Positions 1 through 7,247 of a stretch of DNA of 40,599 bases are shown here, in pieces. Source of the DNA: a virus; the IMG/VR virus record IMGVR_UViG_3300037882_001453, positions 1 through 40,599 of that record. One strand, given 5' to 3'. The notes beneath the pieces were generated by a model, which saw only the letters and a list, made by a program, of their open reading frames with translations, ran no database searches and had not been told where the DNA came from. Every line of letters begins with the position of its first letter. Within the stretch, counting starts at the first letter, position 1. The translations under genes were made by a program, and so were the position numbers.

Positions 1-147
1 AGAATGGAGCAAGCAATTAAAGAATCCATTTGGACAGATAGTGAAGTTTTACAGGGTTTATTGGATGCGCCGGAGGCAAAGCTAACAATCCGTTTGGATT
101 TCCCAGATGGTTCATTCGCTACAATTGAAAGGGTACTAAATCTATGA
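1..147 (+). CDS. Small hypothetical protein, 3' part of a gene spanning the map ends
   Basis: The frame is open from the first base and stops at 145-147. The visible part is 48 residues and ends in a beta-like stretch (LTIRLDFPDG, FATIERV). If base 40599 is joined to base 1, the frame continues without interruption back to an ATG at 40534, giving about 70 residues that read coherently across the joint. An internal ATG at position 4 is an alternative start if the genome is linear. Its stop overlaps the next start (ATGA at 144-147), so the two are translationally coupled. No family is recognised. Confidence 0.6.
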   Translation, partial: RMEQAIKESIWTDSEVLQGLLDAPEAKLTIRLDFPDGSFATIERVLNL

Positions 148-314
148 TCCCTGTAGGAACTACCGTGCGAGTTACCCTTAAAGGTTCTTATTACGACGGG
201 AATATTGGTGTAGTTTACAAGTCTGACAAAGCAATGTCCTTCGTAGAAGTTAAGTTCCCTAAAGAAACCAAGCTAAAGACTTTCCATTACTCAGAACTGG
301 AGATTACCAAATGA
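144..314 (+). CDS. Small SH3/KOW-like protein (type B paralogue)
   Basis: This is a 56-residue protein that opens with VGTTVRVT and closes with ELEITK. It shares the pattern V-G-x-x-V-R-V, a central G-x-x-G-V-V, a V-E-V-x-F strand and a terminal E-L-E-[VI] with the proteins at 4553-4726 and 5264-5434. The strand-turn-strand layout with conserved glycines looks like a small SH3-type or KOW-type barrel, which often binds nucleic acid or RNA polymerase; that is an inference from pattern only. The start overlaps the previous stop by ATGA, and the stop overlaps the next ATG in the same way. Confidence 0.7.
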   Translation: MIPVGTTVRVTLKGSYYDGNIGVVYKSDKAMSFVEVKFPKETKLKTFHYSELEITK

Positions 315-820
315 GCTATGAGACAGAGGTTTTATCAGCCTTTCCTAAGAAACCTAATAATCTCTTAGCACTTGTAGAAACTCTACGTGTGAACACTGAG
401 TTTACTAATGCGACTGTCGCAGAAAAGATTACTAGGGCTGGATTAAGTCAGGCTGCTTATTACAGGGCTCTGACCCAATTAAAAACAGTAGGTGTCCTTA
501 CAGAGCACGGGGTTCCTAAGAAGAGCTTTAACATGCCAGACCATATTAGTAAAGGAGTTCTTCCACCTCAGGGATATAAGTATGTTCACTTGGCAGCTTA
601 TCTAAGTAGGTTTAAAGCAGGAGAAGACGTACCACCGTTCAATAAAACCGTTGAAGAGATTTGTAAGGAATTCGCAGGGAAGTTGATGGATAACCCGCTT
701 TTGGCGGCAGATGTAGTTTATGGAATTCAAGACAGGCTAGCGCAACTCGCACTAGCAACAAATGACCTTAGCCAATTTAGAAACATGATGGGGACTGTAA
801 GGCTCCCAGATGAATACTAA
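311..820 (+). CDS. Hypothetical early protein with possible N-terminal winged helix
   Basis: The protein has 169 residues. Residues 15-70 contain a run of helices followed by a short beta pair (AYYRALTQLKTVGVLTEHGV), which resembles a winged-helix DNA-binding fold. The rest is helical and slightly acidic. The start overlaps the stop of the upstream gene (ATGA at 311-314), so it belongs to the same early operon. A role in early gene control is plausible but unproven. Confidence 0.6.
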   Translation: MSYETEVLSAFPKKPNNLLALVETLRVNTEFTNATVAEKITRAGLSQAAYYRALTQLKTVGVLTEHGVPKKSFNMPDHISKGVLPPQGYKYVHLAAYLSRFKAGEDVPPFNKTVEEICKEFAGKLMDNPLLAADVVYGIQDRLAQLALATNDLSQFRNMMGTVRLPDEY

Positions 821-837
821 CCACTAGAACAGGAACG

Positions 838-1065
838 ATGACAATGGAACCAGTTAATGAGAATATGGTAAAAGCTTTGGTTGATGTTTTTAATAGCATC
901 CCAAGAGAAATGTTGAATGACATTATGGCACCAGCACTAGTTAATGATTTGGAGACGGGCGACGAAGAACACTTCTGGGAAATTGTTGATTTGTTTAGCC
1001 AGCCCGATAATAAGAATCCTTCTGCAATTATCCTACGAGAAGTTATTCGTAGGTTTAAGCATTAA
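838..1065 (+). CDS. Small acidic hypothetical protein
   Basis: This is a 75-residue, mostly helical, acidic protein ending in a basic patch (REVIRRFKH). A ribosome binding site (AGGAA at 831-835) sits just before ATG 838; a second ATG at 844 is possible. It is the last gene before the first promoter-bearing gap. No family is recognised. Confidence 0.6.
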   Translation: MTMEPVNENMVKALVDVFNSIPREMLNDIMAPALVNDLETGDEEHFWEIVDLFSQPDNKNPSAIILREVIRRFKH

Positions 1066-1088
1066 AAGTAATTAGCGTGTGCTAGCTT

Positions 1089-1118
1089 TTGCAAGCGCGT
1101 CGCTAACTCTTGCAAGCG
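1089..1118 (+). repeat. Pair of direct repeats upstream of a promoter
   Basis: TTGCAAGCG occurs at 1089-1097 and again at 1110-1118, exactly 21 bp apart, and the preceding bases also match imperfectly (GCTAGCTT versus GCTAACTC). Spacing of two helical turns upstream of a probable promoter is what tandem binding sites for a regulator look like. The region 1066-1208 holds no gene apart from this and the promoter. Confidence 0.5.
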
Positions 1119-1144
1119 AACGTGTGTTCGGTACTTGACAGGTA

Positions 1145-1153
1145 TGATACACT
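1145..1153 (+). promoter_or_regulatory. Probable extended -10 promoter
   Basis: TGATACACT fits the extended -10 form TG-N-TANNNT. It is followed at once by GACAGG, a run also found downstream of the 6400 promoter. No good -35 hexamer lies at the usual distance; a TTGACA at 1135-1140 is far too close. The promoter would serve the genes from 1209 onward. Confidence 0.45.
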
Positions 1154-1208
1154 GACAGGTGGGGCAGAAGACTGCCACGACTCACAAACGACTGGAGAAA
1201 GATTAATT

Positions 1209-1469
1209 ATGGAAATTTTCAATTACAGTAACAATTCCACTAATCCCTACAAGGTGGAAGCGCGGCATCAATTGATTCCAACCTGTTTGATTTGCCGTAA
1301 GGGTTCGGTCATTATTTTTGATGGTTCGGACTATTTCTCCCATTTCATGCGAGGTGCTTATATTCAGGACGCTTTTCCTTACCTGCCATCTTCGCAGCGG
1401 GAACATATCCTCACTGGAATGCACCCTAAGTGCCAGGACGAAATTTACAATTCCTTGGAGGATTTGTAA
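1209..1469 (+). CDS. Small zinc-finger-like phage protein
   Basis: The protein has 86 residues. It carries CLIC near residue 22-25 and HPKC near residue 73-76, a Cys2/His-Cys arrangement likely to bind zinc. Between them is an aromatic, acidic stretch (GAYIQDAFPYLP) followed by REHILTG. This arrangement is typical of a very common small protein of actinobacterial phages that has no established function. The start at 1209 is preferred over upstream ATGs because GGAGAAAG lies directly before it. The stop overlaps the next start as TAATG. Confidence 0.75.
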   Translation: MEIFNYSNNSTNPYKVEARHQLIPTCLICRKGSVIIFDGSDYFSHFMRGAYIQDAFPYLPSSQREHILTGMHPKCQDEIYNSLEDL

Positions 1470-1645
1470 TGAGAATCACAACGGCTGTAAAGATTTCCAA
1501 TCGGGAAACATCTGCTGAAACTCACGGCATCGAAACTTTGCCAAACAAAGCAGCGTTTATGAAATTCGTTTCTGACTGTTACGAAACTCAAAAAAACGCA
1601 CCTGAACTTTCCATAACTTTCCGCCTCATCCGAATCACCAAGTAA
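1469..1645 (+). CDS. Small hypothetical protein
   Basis: This is a 58-residue protein read from the ATG that overlaps the previous stop (TAATG at 1467-1471). It has a basic N-terminal strand (MRITTAVKIS), a helix (NKAAFMKFVSDCYE) and a final beta strand (SITFRLIRITK). The coupling to its neighbour supports it as real. No family is recognised. Confidence 0.6.
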   Translation: MRITTAVKISNRETSAETHGIETLPNKAAFMKFVSDCYETQKNAPELSITFRLIRITK

Positions 1646-1661
1646 AGGACAAACGATTAAC

Positions 1662-2339
1662 ATGGCAGCACAAAAAGACAACATGGTCGGACTTTTCCAG
1701 GACTTGGGAATTGCTGAATTCGATTGGGTAAATGATCCCAATGGTTTCGCATTACTCCTGGTCGAAGAGGCAAATAAGTTGCGTAAGCAATTGCAACAGA
1801 GAAATACAATTACGGACGTGGAAGAACGATTCCGCTACGATGCCGTTCATAATTCCGATGCCGTTGAAATAGCTGAGGAATTTATCAACCGCTTTTCCAA
1901 CGAGCTCTACAATTTCACACCGGAAGTTATGGTGAACATTCTTGCGAGAATGCCAGTTATCACGCAAGAGTTGCATGGAATTGTGCGGGCTACCGCTATG
2001 CGTAAGGGACAGCTTTTTAGCCGTCGCCGTTTGCATGGTATGTATATCCGTATTCGCAAGATGTACGAAAGCTACACTGCTTTCTATAAGTCTTTCGATC
2101 CAGATACGATGAAAGGTGTTCCCCTTATTCCCGCATTGCCAGGGAACTATTCAGATGATTCCTCACTTGGAATTACTGAGTATGTGTTCTACATCGGGAC
2201 CACACAATTCTACAACTATTACAACTGTGCCCGTATTTTGGGTATTCAGATTGCGTCCTATATGGACCTTGTGGAATACTTTGAAAAGAATTCAGAATTC
2301 GATGGCAAGCCTCTTCGCATGGTAGAGTTGACCCGATGA
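1662..2339 (+). CDS. Hypothetical helical protein
   Basis: The protein has 225 residues and is largely helical, with a tyrosine-rich C-terminal half. AAGGACAAACG before the ATG at 1662 is a fair ribosome binding site. A basic helix near residues 115-130 (RKGQLFSRRRLHGMYIRIRK) could contact nucleic acid. It is followed with a 4-base overlap by the next gene. No motif identifies a function. Confidence 0.65.
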   Translation: MAAQKDNMVGLFQDLGIAEFDWVNDPNGFALLLVEEANKLRKQLQQRNTITDVEERFRYDAVHNSDAVEIAEEFINRFSNELYNFTPEVMVNILARMPVITQELHGIVRATAMRKGQLFSRRRLHGMYIRIRKMYESYTAFYKSFDPDTMKGVPLIPALPGNYSDDSSLGITEYVFYIGTTQFYNYYNCARILGIQIASYMDLVEYFEKNSEFDGKPLRMVELTR

Positions 2340-2539
2340 AAATTACAATTACACCCATTCCAAAGACTCCACTTTGTAAAGTGTGGGTACGTAAAGAGGG
2401 TTTCCAATGTGGAAAACCTGCTACCTGTATAGTTCAATGGGATAATGATATTACTATTTATCATCGTTGCACAAAGCATGTTAAAACCCTTATTCAAGGA
2501 TCAGAAAAGTACGGGACAGAAATTGAGGATTTGCGATGA
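2336..2539 (+). CDS. Small Cys/His-rich protein, probable zinc finger
   Basis: This 67-residue protein has cysteines near residues 14, 25 and 31 and a HRC triplet with a further His near 44-48, a pattern compatible with one zinc site. It overlaps both neighbours by 4 bases (ATGA), so it is translated together with the SNF2 helicase that follows. It may be a partner or accessory of that helicase, but this is inferred from position only. Confidence 0.65.
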   Translation: MKITITPIPKTPLCKVWVRKEGFQCGKPATCIVQWDNDITIYHRCTKHVKTLIQGSEKYGTEIEDLR

Positions 2540-4374
2540 GCGACGAACTAGAAATTTTGGGTGCTGAGATTCAACAGCTTCGATTTAAGTTGACTGTTGA
2601 ATCCGCCACCTGTAAAGATGTTGCAAGCCGTAAATTGGACGTGGATAAATACGTTCGTTCGGAAGAGCAGCGTTTACAGGATGAATATTTGCGTGCTGTA
2701 GAATTGGTACGCTCTAAGAGGCTGGAACTTGCACGACAAGTAGAAGAGCTTAATGCCTCTGTCAATAATCTTACAGATGAAATTGATCGTAAGAATGTGA
2801 AATACGCTAAATTGCTCCAAGCTCGTAATGAGGCGGATGCATATTCTAAGTTGGCAGATGAACTAGCCGAAATTTGCGTAGACTTTCCCGCTTATTTCAA
2901 GGCGCACACTTATCAGCATGACGATCTTTTGTTTATTGCTGACGCCTATAAGTCGGGCCGTAATGGCGTGCTTAATGCTAATGACATGGGTCTAGGAAAG
3001 ACCTATGAAAGCACGGTGTCTCTTTATTTCTTGCGAGAGATGTTCCAAGCACAATATGGTCGCAAACCCCGCATCCTTTGGCTTACTAAGAAAAGCCTTG
3101 TTTCAAGTTCCCCTAAGGAAATTCGGGAATGGTGGCCGGACGTTAAGGTAATTACTTCTGAAAAGAGTAATTCCCCCTCGGATCGTGAGTTCGATCTTAC
3201 CATTTATCTTTCAATTGGTGATATCTTTCTGTGCAACTACGAATTTATCCGCACAACTAAGAGAGCACAAGCAATTGATTGGGATTTGGTAGTTATCGAC
3301 GAAGTTCACAAGTTGAAAGGTGGAGCTAATCAATCTGGCCCTACTGCAATTTGGGAATCAATTAAGACTGTTTGCCAGAAAGCTAAGTTTACTCTTATGC
3401 TTTCAGGTACCCCAATGGTTAATCGTCCGCAAGAAATGTGGAGCTATTTGCACATCTTCTCCCCTGAGAAATTCCCAACTGTTCGTGACTTTGAGTCTAA
3501 GTTCATGGACCTTAAAGCAGTTGCTGGAGAAATGCAATTGGTTGTTTCACCTGAGCGAATTCTTAAGGGTGCGCTTAAGGGACAAATGATTCGTCGTCGC
3601 CGAGATGAGGTTGGTTTGCAATTGCCGGAACTGACTCGCATCTATAAGACTTTGCAAATGAATCCAGAGCAAGCAGCTTGCTACAAGCAAATGCGAGAGA
3701 ATTTCTTTGTGTGGCTTGATAGCGAGCGGGAAAAGCCTCTTACAGCTACTGCAATTATTGCACAGTTGACTAGGTTGCGCCAAATTAATGTGTGGCCTGC
3801 TGGAATTAAGTTGGTCAATCCTGAGACTAAGCAAGAGTCAATTCTTAACGTGGAAGATTCCTGTAAGATTGACGAAGCAATGGATATCATTGAAACTTCC
3901 AATGACCAGGTAGTTATTTTCTCTACCTTCAATGAGCCGATGGAAGAAATCAAAAAGCGTTGTGCTGTTAAGGGATTGACTTGCCAGATTATTTCTGGCG
4001 AAACTGTCGCACGTATGGGTGAGTATGAAAATGACTTCCAGCAAGGTAAGTTGGATGTTATTTGTATCAACTCAGCTATGGGTGAAGGACTTAACCTACA
4101 AAAGAATCCTTCAAGGTGGCCTGGTGGAAGTTCTACAGGTATTTTCCTTGATCTTTGGTGGAGTCCTGCAAGAAACGAACAATGCGAAGGCCGTGTTCAT
4201 CGGCAGGGTGCAAATCAAGCCGTAATGATTTACGTGCTTTCAAATGATGCTTCGATTGATGCGTTTATTGAAGGTAAGTTGATGGATAAGAAGCGAGTCT
4301 TTGACTCTATTATGGAATCGGATGCAATCCGTCCCGCTACTGAATGGCGAGACTTTCTTGAAGGAGTGTTGTAA
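2536..4374 (+). CDS. SNF2-family DEAD/DEAH-type ATPase
   Basis: The protein has 612 residues. Residues 1-110 are predicted coiled coil, rich in E, L, K and R. The helicase core follows: motif I with DMGLGKT near 150-156, motif II DEVHK near 253-257, a conserved SGTP (motif III) near 293, a C-terminal RecA lobe with SAMGEGLNLQ near 511-520, and motif VI with EGRVHRQG near 550-557. These are SNF2/HepA-type signatures, so it is likely a double-stranded DNA translocase that remodels protein-DNA complexes rather than a strand-separating helicase. Many phages carry such ATPases near replication genes. The coiled-coil N-terminus suggests oligomerisation or partner binding. Confidence 0.9.
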   Translation: MSDELEILGAEIQQLRFKLTVESATCKDVASRKLDVDKYVRSEEQRLQDEYLRAVELVRSKRLELARQVEELNASVNNLTDEIDRKNVKYAKLLQARNEADAYSKLADELAEICVDFPAYFKAHTYQHDDLLFIADAYKSGRNGVLNANDMGLGKTYESTVSLYFLREMFQAQYGRKPRILWLTKKSLVSSSPKEIREWWPDVKVITSEKSNSPSDREFDLTIYLSIGDIFLCNYEFIRTTKRAQAIDWDLVVIDEVHKLKGGANQSGPTAIWESIKTVCQKAKFTLMLSGTPMVNRPQEMWSYLHIFSPEKFPTVRDFESKFMDLKAVAGEMQLVVSPERILKGALKGQMIRRRRDEVGLQLPELTRIYKTLQMNPEQAACYKQMRENFFVWLDSEREKPLTATAIIAQLTRLRQINVWPAGIKLVNPETKQESILNVEDSCKIDEAMDIIETSNDQVVIFSTFNEPMEEIKKRCAVKGLTCQIISGETVARMGEYENDFQQGKLDVICINSAMGEGLNLQKNPSRWPGGSSTGIFLDLWWSPARNEQCEGRVHRQGANQAVMIYVLSNDASIDAFIEGKLMDKKRVFDSIMESDAIRPATEWRDFLEGVL

Positions 4375-4376
4375 AA

Positions 4377-4553
4377 ATGGACGAAAGAATTATTCGTGTT
4401 CTGATAACGGAATATAGCTCTTCTTTTTACGGACAAGAAGGTACAGTACTTTCTTGTATTGGAGGACACTTGTTTAAGATTAAATTGGATGAGTATGAAG
4501 ACTCACTGGCTATGCACGAGTTTGATTTTACTTGGCTTGGAGAGGAATACTAA
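4377..4553 (+). CDS. Small beta protein (type A paralogue)
   Basis: The protein has 58 residues. It begins MDERIIRV and ends FTWLGEEY. It is clearly a paralogue of the protein at 4906-5082: they share ERIIRV, EGTVL in the middle, KLD and the WLGEEY end, and the DNA encoding the last residues is nearly identical. The strand-turn-strand pattern suggests a small SH3-like barrel. It lies 2 bases after the SNF2 stop and shares TAATG with the next gene. Confidence 0.7.
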   Translation: MDERIIRVLITEYSSSFYGQEGTVLSCIGGHLFKIKLDEYEDSLAMHEFDFTWLGEEY

Positions 4554-4726
4554 TGAATGTTGGAGATAAAGTCCGAGTAACCGCTCCCTTCTCTAATTAC
4601 AACGGTTGGGTAGGCGCAGTCAATAGGGTTAGGCGATACCCCGGCAGCCTCTTCCCTGTAGAAGTACTTTTTCTGGAAGAGAACAGATTGGTAGTTTTTG
4701 ATGACAACGAGTTGGAGGTAATCTAA
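4553..4726 (+). CDS. Small SH3/KOW-like protein (type B paralogue)
   Basis: This 57-residue protein begins NVGDKVRV and ends ELEVI. It is the best match in the window to 5264-5434 (VGDKVRV, VEVLF versus VEVVF, ELEVI) and resembles 144-314. The real start is the ATG inside TAATG at 4551-4555, not an in-frame start seven codons upstream, because every junction in this block has that overlap. Confidence 0.7.
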   Translation: MNVGDKVRVTAPFSNYNGWVGAVNRVRRYPGSLFPVEVLFLEENRLVVFDDNELEVI

Positions 4727-4893
4727 TGACTGTAGGAGAATTAATTGAAAAGCTGAGGGATTTTCCACAAGACGCAGAAATTTGGTATGTATCTCGTGAT
4801 TCGTATACAGATACAGTTGAAGGCATAGATCACCAACCGGAATTTAAGCGCTGGTCGGGTGCCGATCCGTCTAATGCAGTCCTACTTTTATAA
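4726..4893 (+). CDS. Small phage protein of the VGELIEKL type
   Basis: A 55-residue protein that begins MTVGELIEKLRDFPQDAEIW. This opening is common in small phage and bacterial proteins of unknown role with a short helix followed by beta strands. It shares TAATG with the upstream gene and is followed by a clear ribosome binding site (AAGGAGAA) for the next. Confidence 0.65.
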   Translation: MTVGELIEKLRDFPQDAEIWYVSRDSYTDTVEGIDHQPEFKRWSGADPSNAVLLL

Positions 4894-4905
4894 GGAGAAC
4901 TAGAA

Positions 4906-5082
4906 ATGGAAGAGAGAATTATTCGTGTTCGCATTAGAGAGCGCAACTCAAAGTTTTTTAGACTTGAGGGCACAGTGCTTTACAAATACCCCAGCGGTTG
5001 GTTTGCTGTAAAATTGGACGGACCCTATAGTACTATGTCTTTCAAGGAAAGCGAATTCGTTTGGCTTGGAGAGGAATATTAA
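4906..5082 (+). CDS. Small beta protein (type A paralogue, second copy)
   Basis: This is a 58-residue paralogue of 4377-4553, with the same MxERIIRV start, EGTVL core, VKLD strand and FVWLGEEY end. It is preceded by AAGGAGAA at the correct distance. Together with the type B gene at 5264 it appears to be a second copy of the A-B pair, separated here by an inserted Cys-rich gene. Confidence 0.7.
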   Translation: MEERIIRVRIRERNSKFFRLEGTVLYKYPSGWFAVKLDGPYSTMSFKESEFVWLGEEY

Positions 5083-5267
5083 TGGCTTACTGGCAAAACG
5101 GAGAAAGGTTAGAAGGACCACCTACTTGGGAAGTATGTGATTCTTGTAACTACAATTTACACATCTGTTGTTTATGTGGGGATGATCTTACTCATGCAGA
5201 AGCTCAAGGTGATAAGCATTACAGGGAATGTCGACCGGACCTATACGAAAATGAGGAAACAGAATGA
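5082..5267 (+). CDS. Small Cys-rich zinc-binding protein
   Basis: This 61-residue protein has CDSC near residues 20-23, then CCLCG near 31-35, a His and a further Cys near 50-54, giving at least one four-ligand zinc site. The start at 5082 (TAATG overlap with the upstream gene) is preferred over the in-frame upstream TTG. It ends in an acidic tail and shares ATGA with the next gene. Confidence 0.65.
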   Translation: MAYWQNGERLEGPPTWEVCDSCNYNLHICCLCGDDLTHAEAQGDKHYRECRPDLYENEETE

Positions 5268-5434
5268 AAGTTGGAGATAAAGTACGAGTCTTGACTATTG
5301 CCTCTTCCTTTGCAAAAATGGTAGGGGTTATTAGTAAGATCGAAGATACTAACATATTTCCTATCGAAGTTGTGTTTGCGCCTGGAGAAAAAGGCACCTA
5401 TTTTAATTCATTGGAATTGGAGGTAATCGTATGA
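5264..5434 (+). CDS. Small SH3/KOW-like protein (type B paralogue, third copy)
   Basis: This 56-residue protein begins MKVGDKVRVL and ends LELEVIV. It matches 4553-4726 and 144-314 in glycine positions and in the V-E-V-x-F strand. It shares ATGA with the upstream gene and ATGA with the downstream one. Confidence 0.7.
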   Translation: MKVGDKVRVLTIASSFAKMVGVISKIEDTNIFPIEVVFAPGEKGTYFNSLELEVIV

Positions 5435-5532
5435 ACATTGATTGGTCAGATGTAATCTTTTTCATTTTTCTTTTTACGTTCGGCTTTTGGGCTGTTCGTG
5501 GAGCATGGGAAGATATGGGTAAGGATGACTAA
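5431..5532 (+). CDS. Single-span membrane micropeptide
   Basis: This 33-residue peptide has one hydrophobic segment (VIFFIFLFTFGFWAV) at about residues 8-22 and a charged C-terminus. It starts within the ATGA that ends the previous gene, which supports it as real. Such peptides often sit in the inner membrane, but no role can be assigned. Confidence 0.5.
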   Translation: MNIDWSDVIFFIFLFTFGFWAVRGAWEDMGKDD

Positions 5533-5929
5533 TATTGAAGAGACGTTGGCGAGAGCTCATGCTTTGTTGCCAGCTAAAACTGTCAAGAAGTTAAACGCCC
5601 CTGTAAAAACCTCCACCCCGATTCCTAGGGTTAGTGATATTTACAGGGTGCTTGTGAGACGCACTCGGTGTTATCAGTGGCTCAGTAATTTAACTGAGAA
5701 AGAAAGTAACTCAGTAACACTTAAGCATTGGTATCCTGTAGATGTTTATAACACAGAGCCAAGAGTTATTGAGGTTTATCACAATCATCCATTTGGCACT
5801 GCTTGTGCAGCACCTAATCTTTGTTTCGATGAAACATTTAAACTTACAGGGGCAGAGAATCCCGATTTTGTTAGGGTGTACAACTTGATGATGGAAAAGA
5901 GGAATAGTGTCAGCGAAGAAGCATTGTAG
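5525..5929 (+). CDS. Hypothetical protein
   Basis: The 134-residue product starts at the ATG of GGATGACTAA that overlaps the micropeptide stop; an in-frame start nine codons upstream is also possible. It has a basic, proline-containing N-terminus and a His/Cys-containing centre (YHNHPFGTACAAPNLC). No known family is recognised. It is overlapped at its 3' end by a GTG-started zinc-ribbon gene. Confidence 0.6.
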   Translation: MTNIEETLARAHALLPAKTVKKLNAPVKTSTPIPRVSDIYRVLVRRTRCYQWLSNLTEKESNSVTLKHWYPVDVYNTEPRVIEVYHNHPFGTACAAPNLCFDETFKLTGAENPDFVRVYNLMMEKRNSVSEEAL

Positions 5930-6044
5930 ACTTTGCGGAGATTATCTTTACGCAACCGACGAAGATCAATGGGGTCCTAAGGATTTCCAGTGTACTAATC
6001 CAGCTTGTTATTCTTTAGATAGAGAAGACGATGACGAAGAATGA
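5907..6044 (+). CDS. Zinc-ribbon micropeptide with GTG start
   Basis: This 45-residue protein contains CRLCGDYL near residues 7-14 and CTNPAC near 29-34, the two knuckles of a classical zinc ribbon, and ends in a strongly acidic tail (DREDDDEE). It starts at GTG 5907 inside the previous gene and overlaps the next gene by 14 bases. The paired CxxC and CxxxxC knuckles are unlikely to arise by chance. Confidence 0.6.
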   Translation: MSAKKHCRLCGDYLYATDEDQWGPKDFQCTNPACYSLDREDDDEE

Positions 6045-6360
6045 TGATGCAATTATAGATTGGAGAAGTACGGGTCGCCGAAAAGCTAGAAGGGCTTTGT
6101 TTGAAAGTTTCACACCTTTTGCCTGTGCTGTTTGTGGTAAAACTTCAATCGAGCCACCAAAGGACGCGCCAAGTTGGTTTGAAGAAATTTGGCCAGAAGA
6201 GAATAGAGTATTGGCATATTCTTTACAGGCCGATCACTTGACAAAGAACCTACAGAACAATTCAGCAGAAGATTTGGAATGGAAATGTTCCCCTTGCCAT
6301 AAGGCGTCTGATAGTCTTACCGAAAAAGGTGAATCCACTATCGACAAGGGTCTATGGTAA
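6031..6360 (+). CDS. HNH endonuclease
   Basis: This 109-residue protein has a zinc pair CAVC near residues 32-35, a central QADHL with the first catalytic His near residue 70, an Asn in LQNN, and a second knuckle with WKCSPCHKA near 85-93 that gives the last His. This is the beta-beta-alpha metal motif of HNH nucleases. It may act in phage DNA processing or as a free-standing homing endonuclease. Its position at the end of the early operon, directly before a new promoter, does not decide between these. Confidence 0.75.
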   Translation: MTKNDDAIIDWRSTGRRKARRALFESFTPFACAVCGKTSIEPPKDAPSWFEEIWPEENRVLAYSLQADHLTKNLQNNSAEDLEWKCSPCHKASDSLTEKGESTIDKGLW

Positions 6361-6399
6361 GAACTATGGCTTTCGCTATAGTGCTTTACTAGAGTAGTA

Positions 6400-6408
6400 T
6401 GGTACAAT
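6400..6408 (+). promoter_or_regulatory. Probable extended -10 promoter for the 6471 gene
   Basis: TGGTACAAT fits TG-N-TANNNT. The transcript would start near 6415, directly before GTGACAGG. The -35 region is not convincing. The gap 6361-6470 otherwise holds only the palindrome at 6422-6436 and the ribosome binding site AAAGGAAA. Confidence 0.5.
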
Positions 6409-6421
6409 AGCATACGTGACA

Positions 6422-6436
6422 GGGACACCGTGTCCC
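6422..6436 (+). promoter_or_regulatory. Perfect palindrome, probable operator
   Basis: GGGACACCGTGTCCC is a perfect 7+1+7 inverted repeat placed about 14-28 bases downstream of the -10 element. This is a classic place for a repressor to block transcription. It could instead form a short 5' stem that protects the messenger. Confidence 0.55.
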
Positions 6437-6470
6437 ACTAACCTATACACTAGAAAAGGAAATAAAAAAC

Positions 6471-7247
6471 ATGAGTGAGATGAATGATGTTTACGCCAAG
6501 CTCCACGCTAGTATTGCAGAAATTGATGAAGTGCTTGATGCACAAACTGCTGATGCAAAAACTGCTGGTAAGCGTAAGCTGACCAATGACTTTATCGAGG
6601 CTGAGACTGCAACTTGGGAGCCGATTGTTAATCAGCTCAAGGAATTGCTTGAGAAGGTTTCTCCCGAAAAGCAGATCGGCGTTTATTTCGGTATTGTTCG
6701 TGGTCTTGGTACGGAATATTCGACTAAGTTGGCTGCACAAATCGAAGCACTTGTTTCGGCTCAGCCGGTTGTTGAAGTCGAGAAGATTTCTCCCGAAACT
6801 CTCAAGCAGCTTTCCGCTACTCGTTCGCAGCTTGCTAAGCAGCTTTCGAGCTTGGTCGAAACCCTTGTTGGTTTTGGTATGAATATTCTTCCCGACGGTA
6901 CCGAAATGGTCGTTGCAAAGAAGCGTGTTGGTGGTCGTGGTCCTCGTGGAAAGCGTGCGCTTTCTTTCTTCACTTGGAGTGTTGGCGATATTTCTTATGC
7001 CAATCTCAAGGAAGTTGTCGAGGCTTACGATTCTTTCGAGAAGGTCGCAAACCTTACCGCAGCAATGCGTGCGGCTGAAATCGACACGAAGAATCCCGGC
7101 GATCGTATTGAATTTACTCTTCCCGATGGAAGTATTCTCATCGGTGTTAAGGGTGAGGATGCTCCCGAAACTGATTCGGATGCAGACGATGACGACGACG
7201 ATTCAGTTGTTGAGACTGAAGTCGAAGACGATACTGATTCCGAGTAA
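6471..7247 (+). CDS. Abundant acidic-tailed protein, probable nucleic-acid binder
   Basis: The 258-residue protein is helical at the N-terminus (residues 1-130). It then has a Gly/Arg/Lys-rich patch (KKRVGGRGPRGKRA near 150-163), a compact beta-containing segment and a tail of about 30 residues dominated by D and E. A basic loop plus a long acidic C-terminus recalls single-strand DNA binding or nucleoid-type proteins, but no family is certain. It has its own promoter and operator, and codon choice is strongly biased (GTT, CTT, CGT, AAG), both signs of high expression. Confidence 0.6.
   Translation: MSEMNDVYAKLHASIAEIDEVLDAQTADAKTAGKRKLTNDFIEAETATWEPIVNQLKELLEKVSPEKQIGVYFGIVRGLGTEYSTKLAAQIEALVSAQPVVEVEKISPETLKQLSATRSQLAKQLSSLVETLVGFGMNILPDGTEMVVAKKRVGGRGPRGKRALSFFTWSVGDISYANLKEVVEAYDSFEKVANLTAAMRAAEIDTKNPGDRIEFTLPDGSILIGVKGEDAPETDSDADDDDDDSVVETEVEDDTDSE

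Noticed and set aside
1135-1148. TTGACA followed by TATGAT as a standard sigma-70 promoter
   Set aside because: The two hexamers are only two bases apart, so they cannot be -35 and -10 of one promoter; TGATACACT as an extended -10 is the better reading.
3444-4070. Several minus-strand frames inside the SNF2 gene
   Set aside because: They have no start signals or recognisable motifs and lie wholly opposite a well-supported gene.
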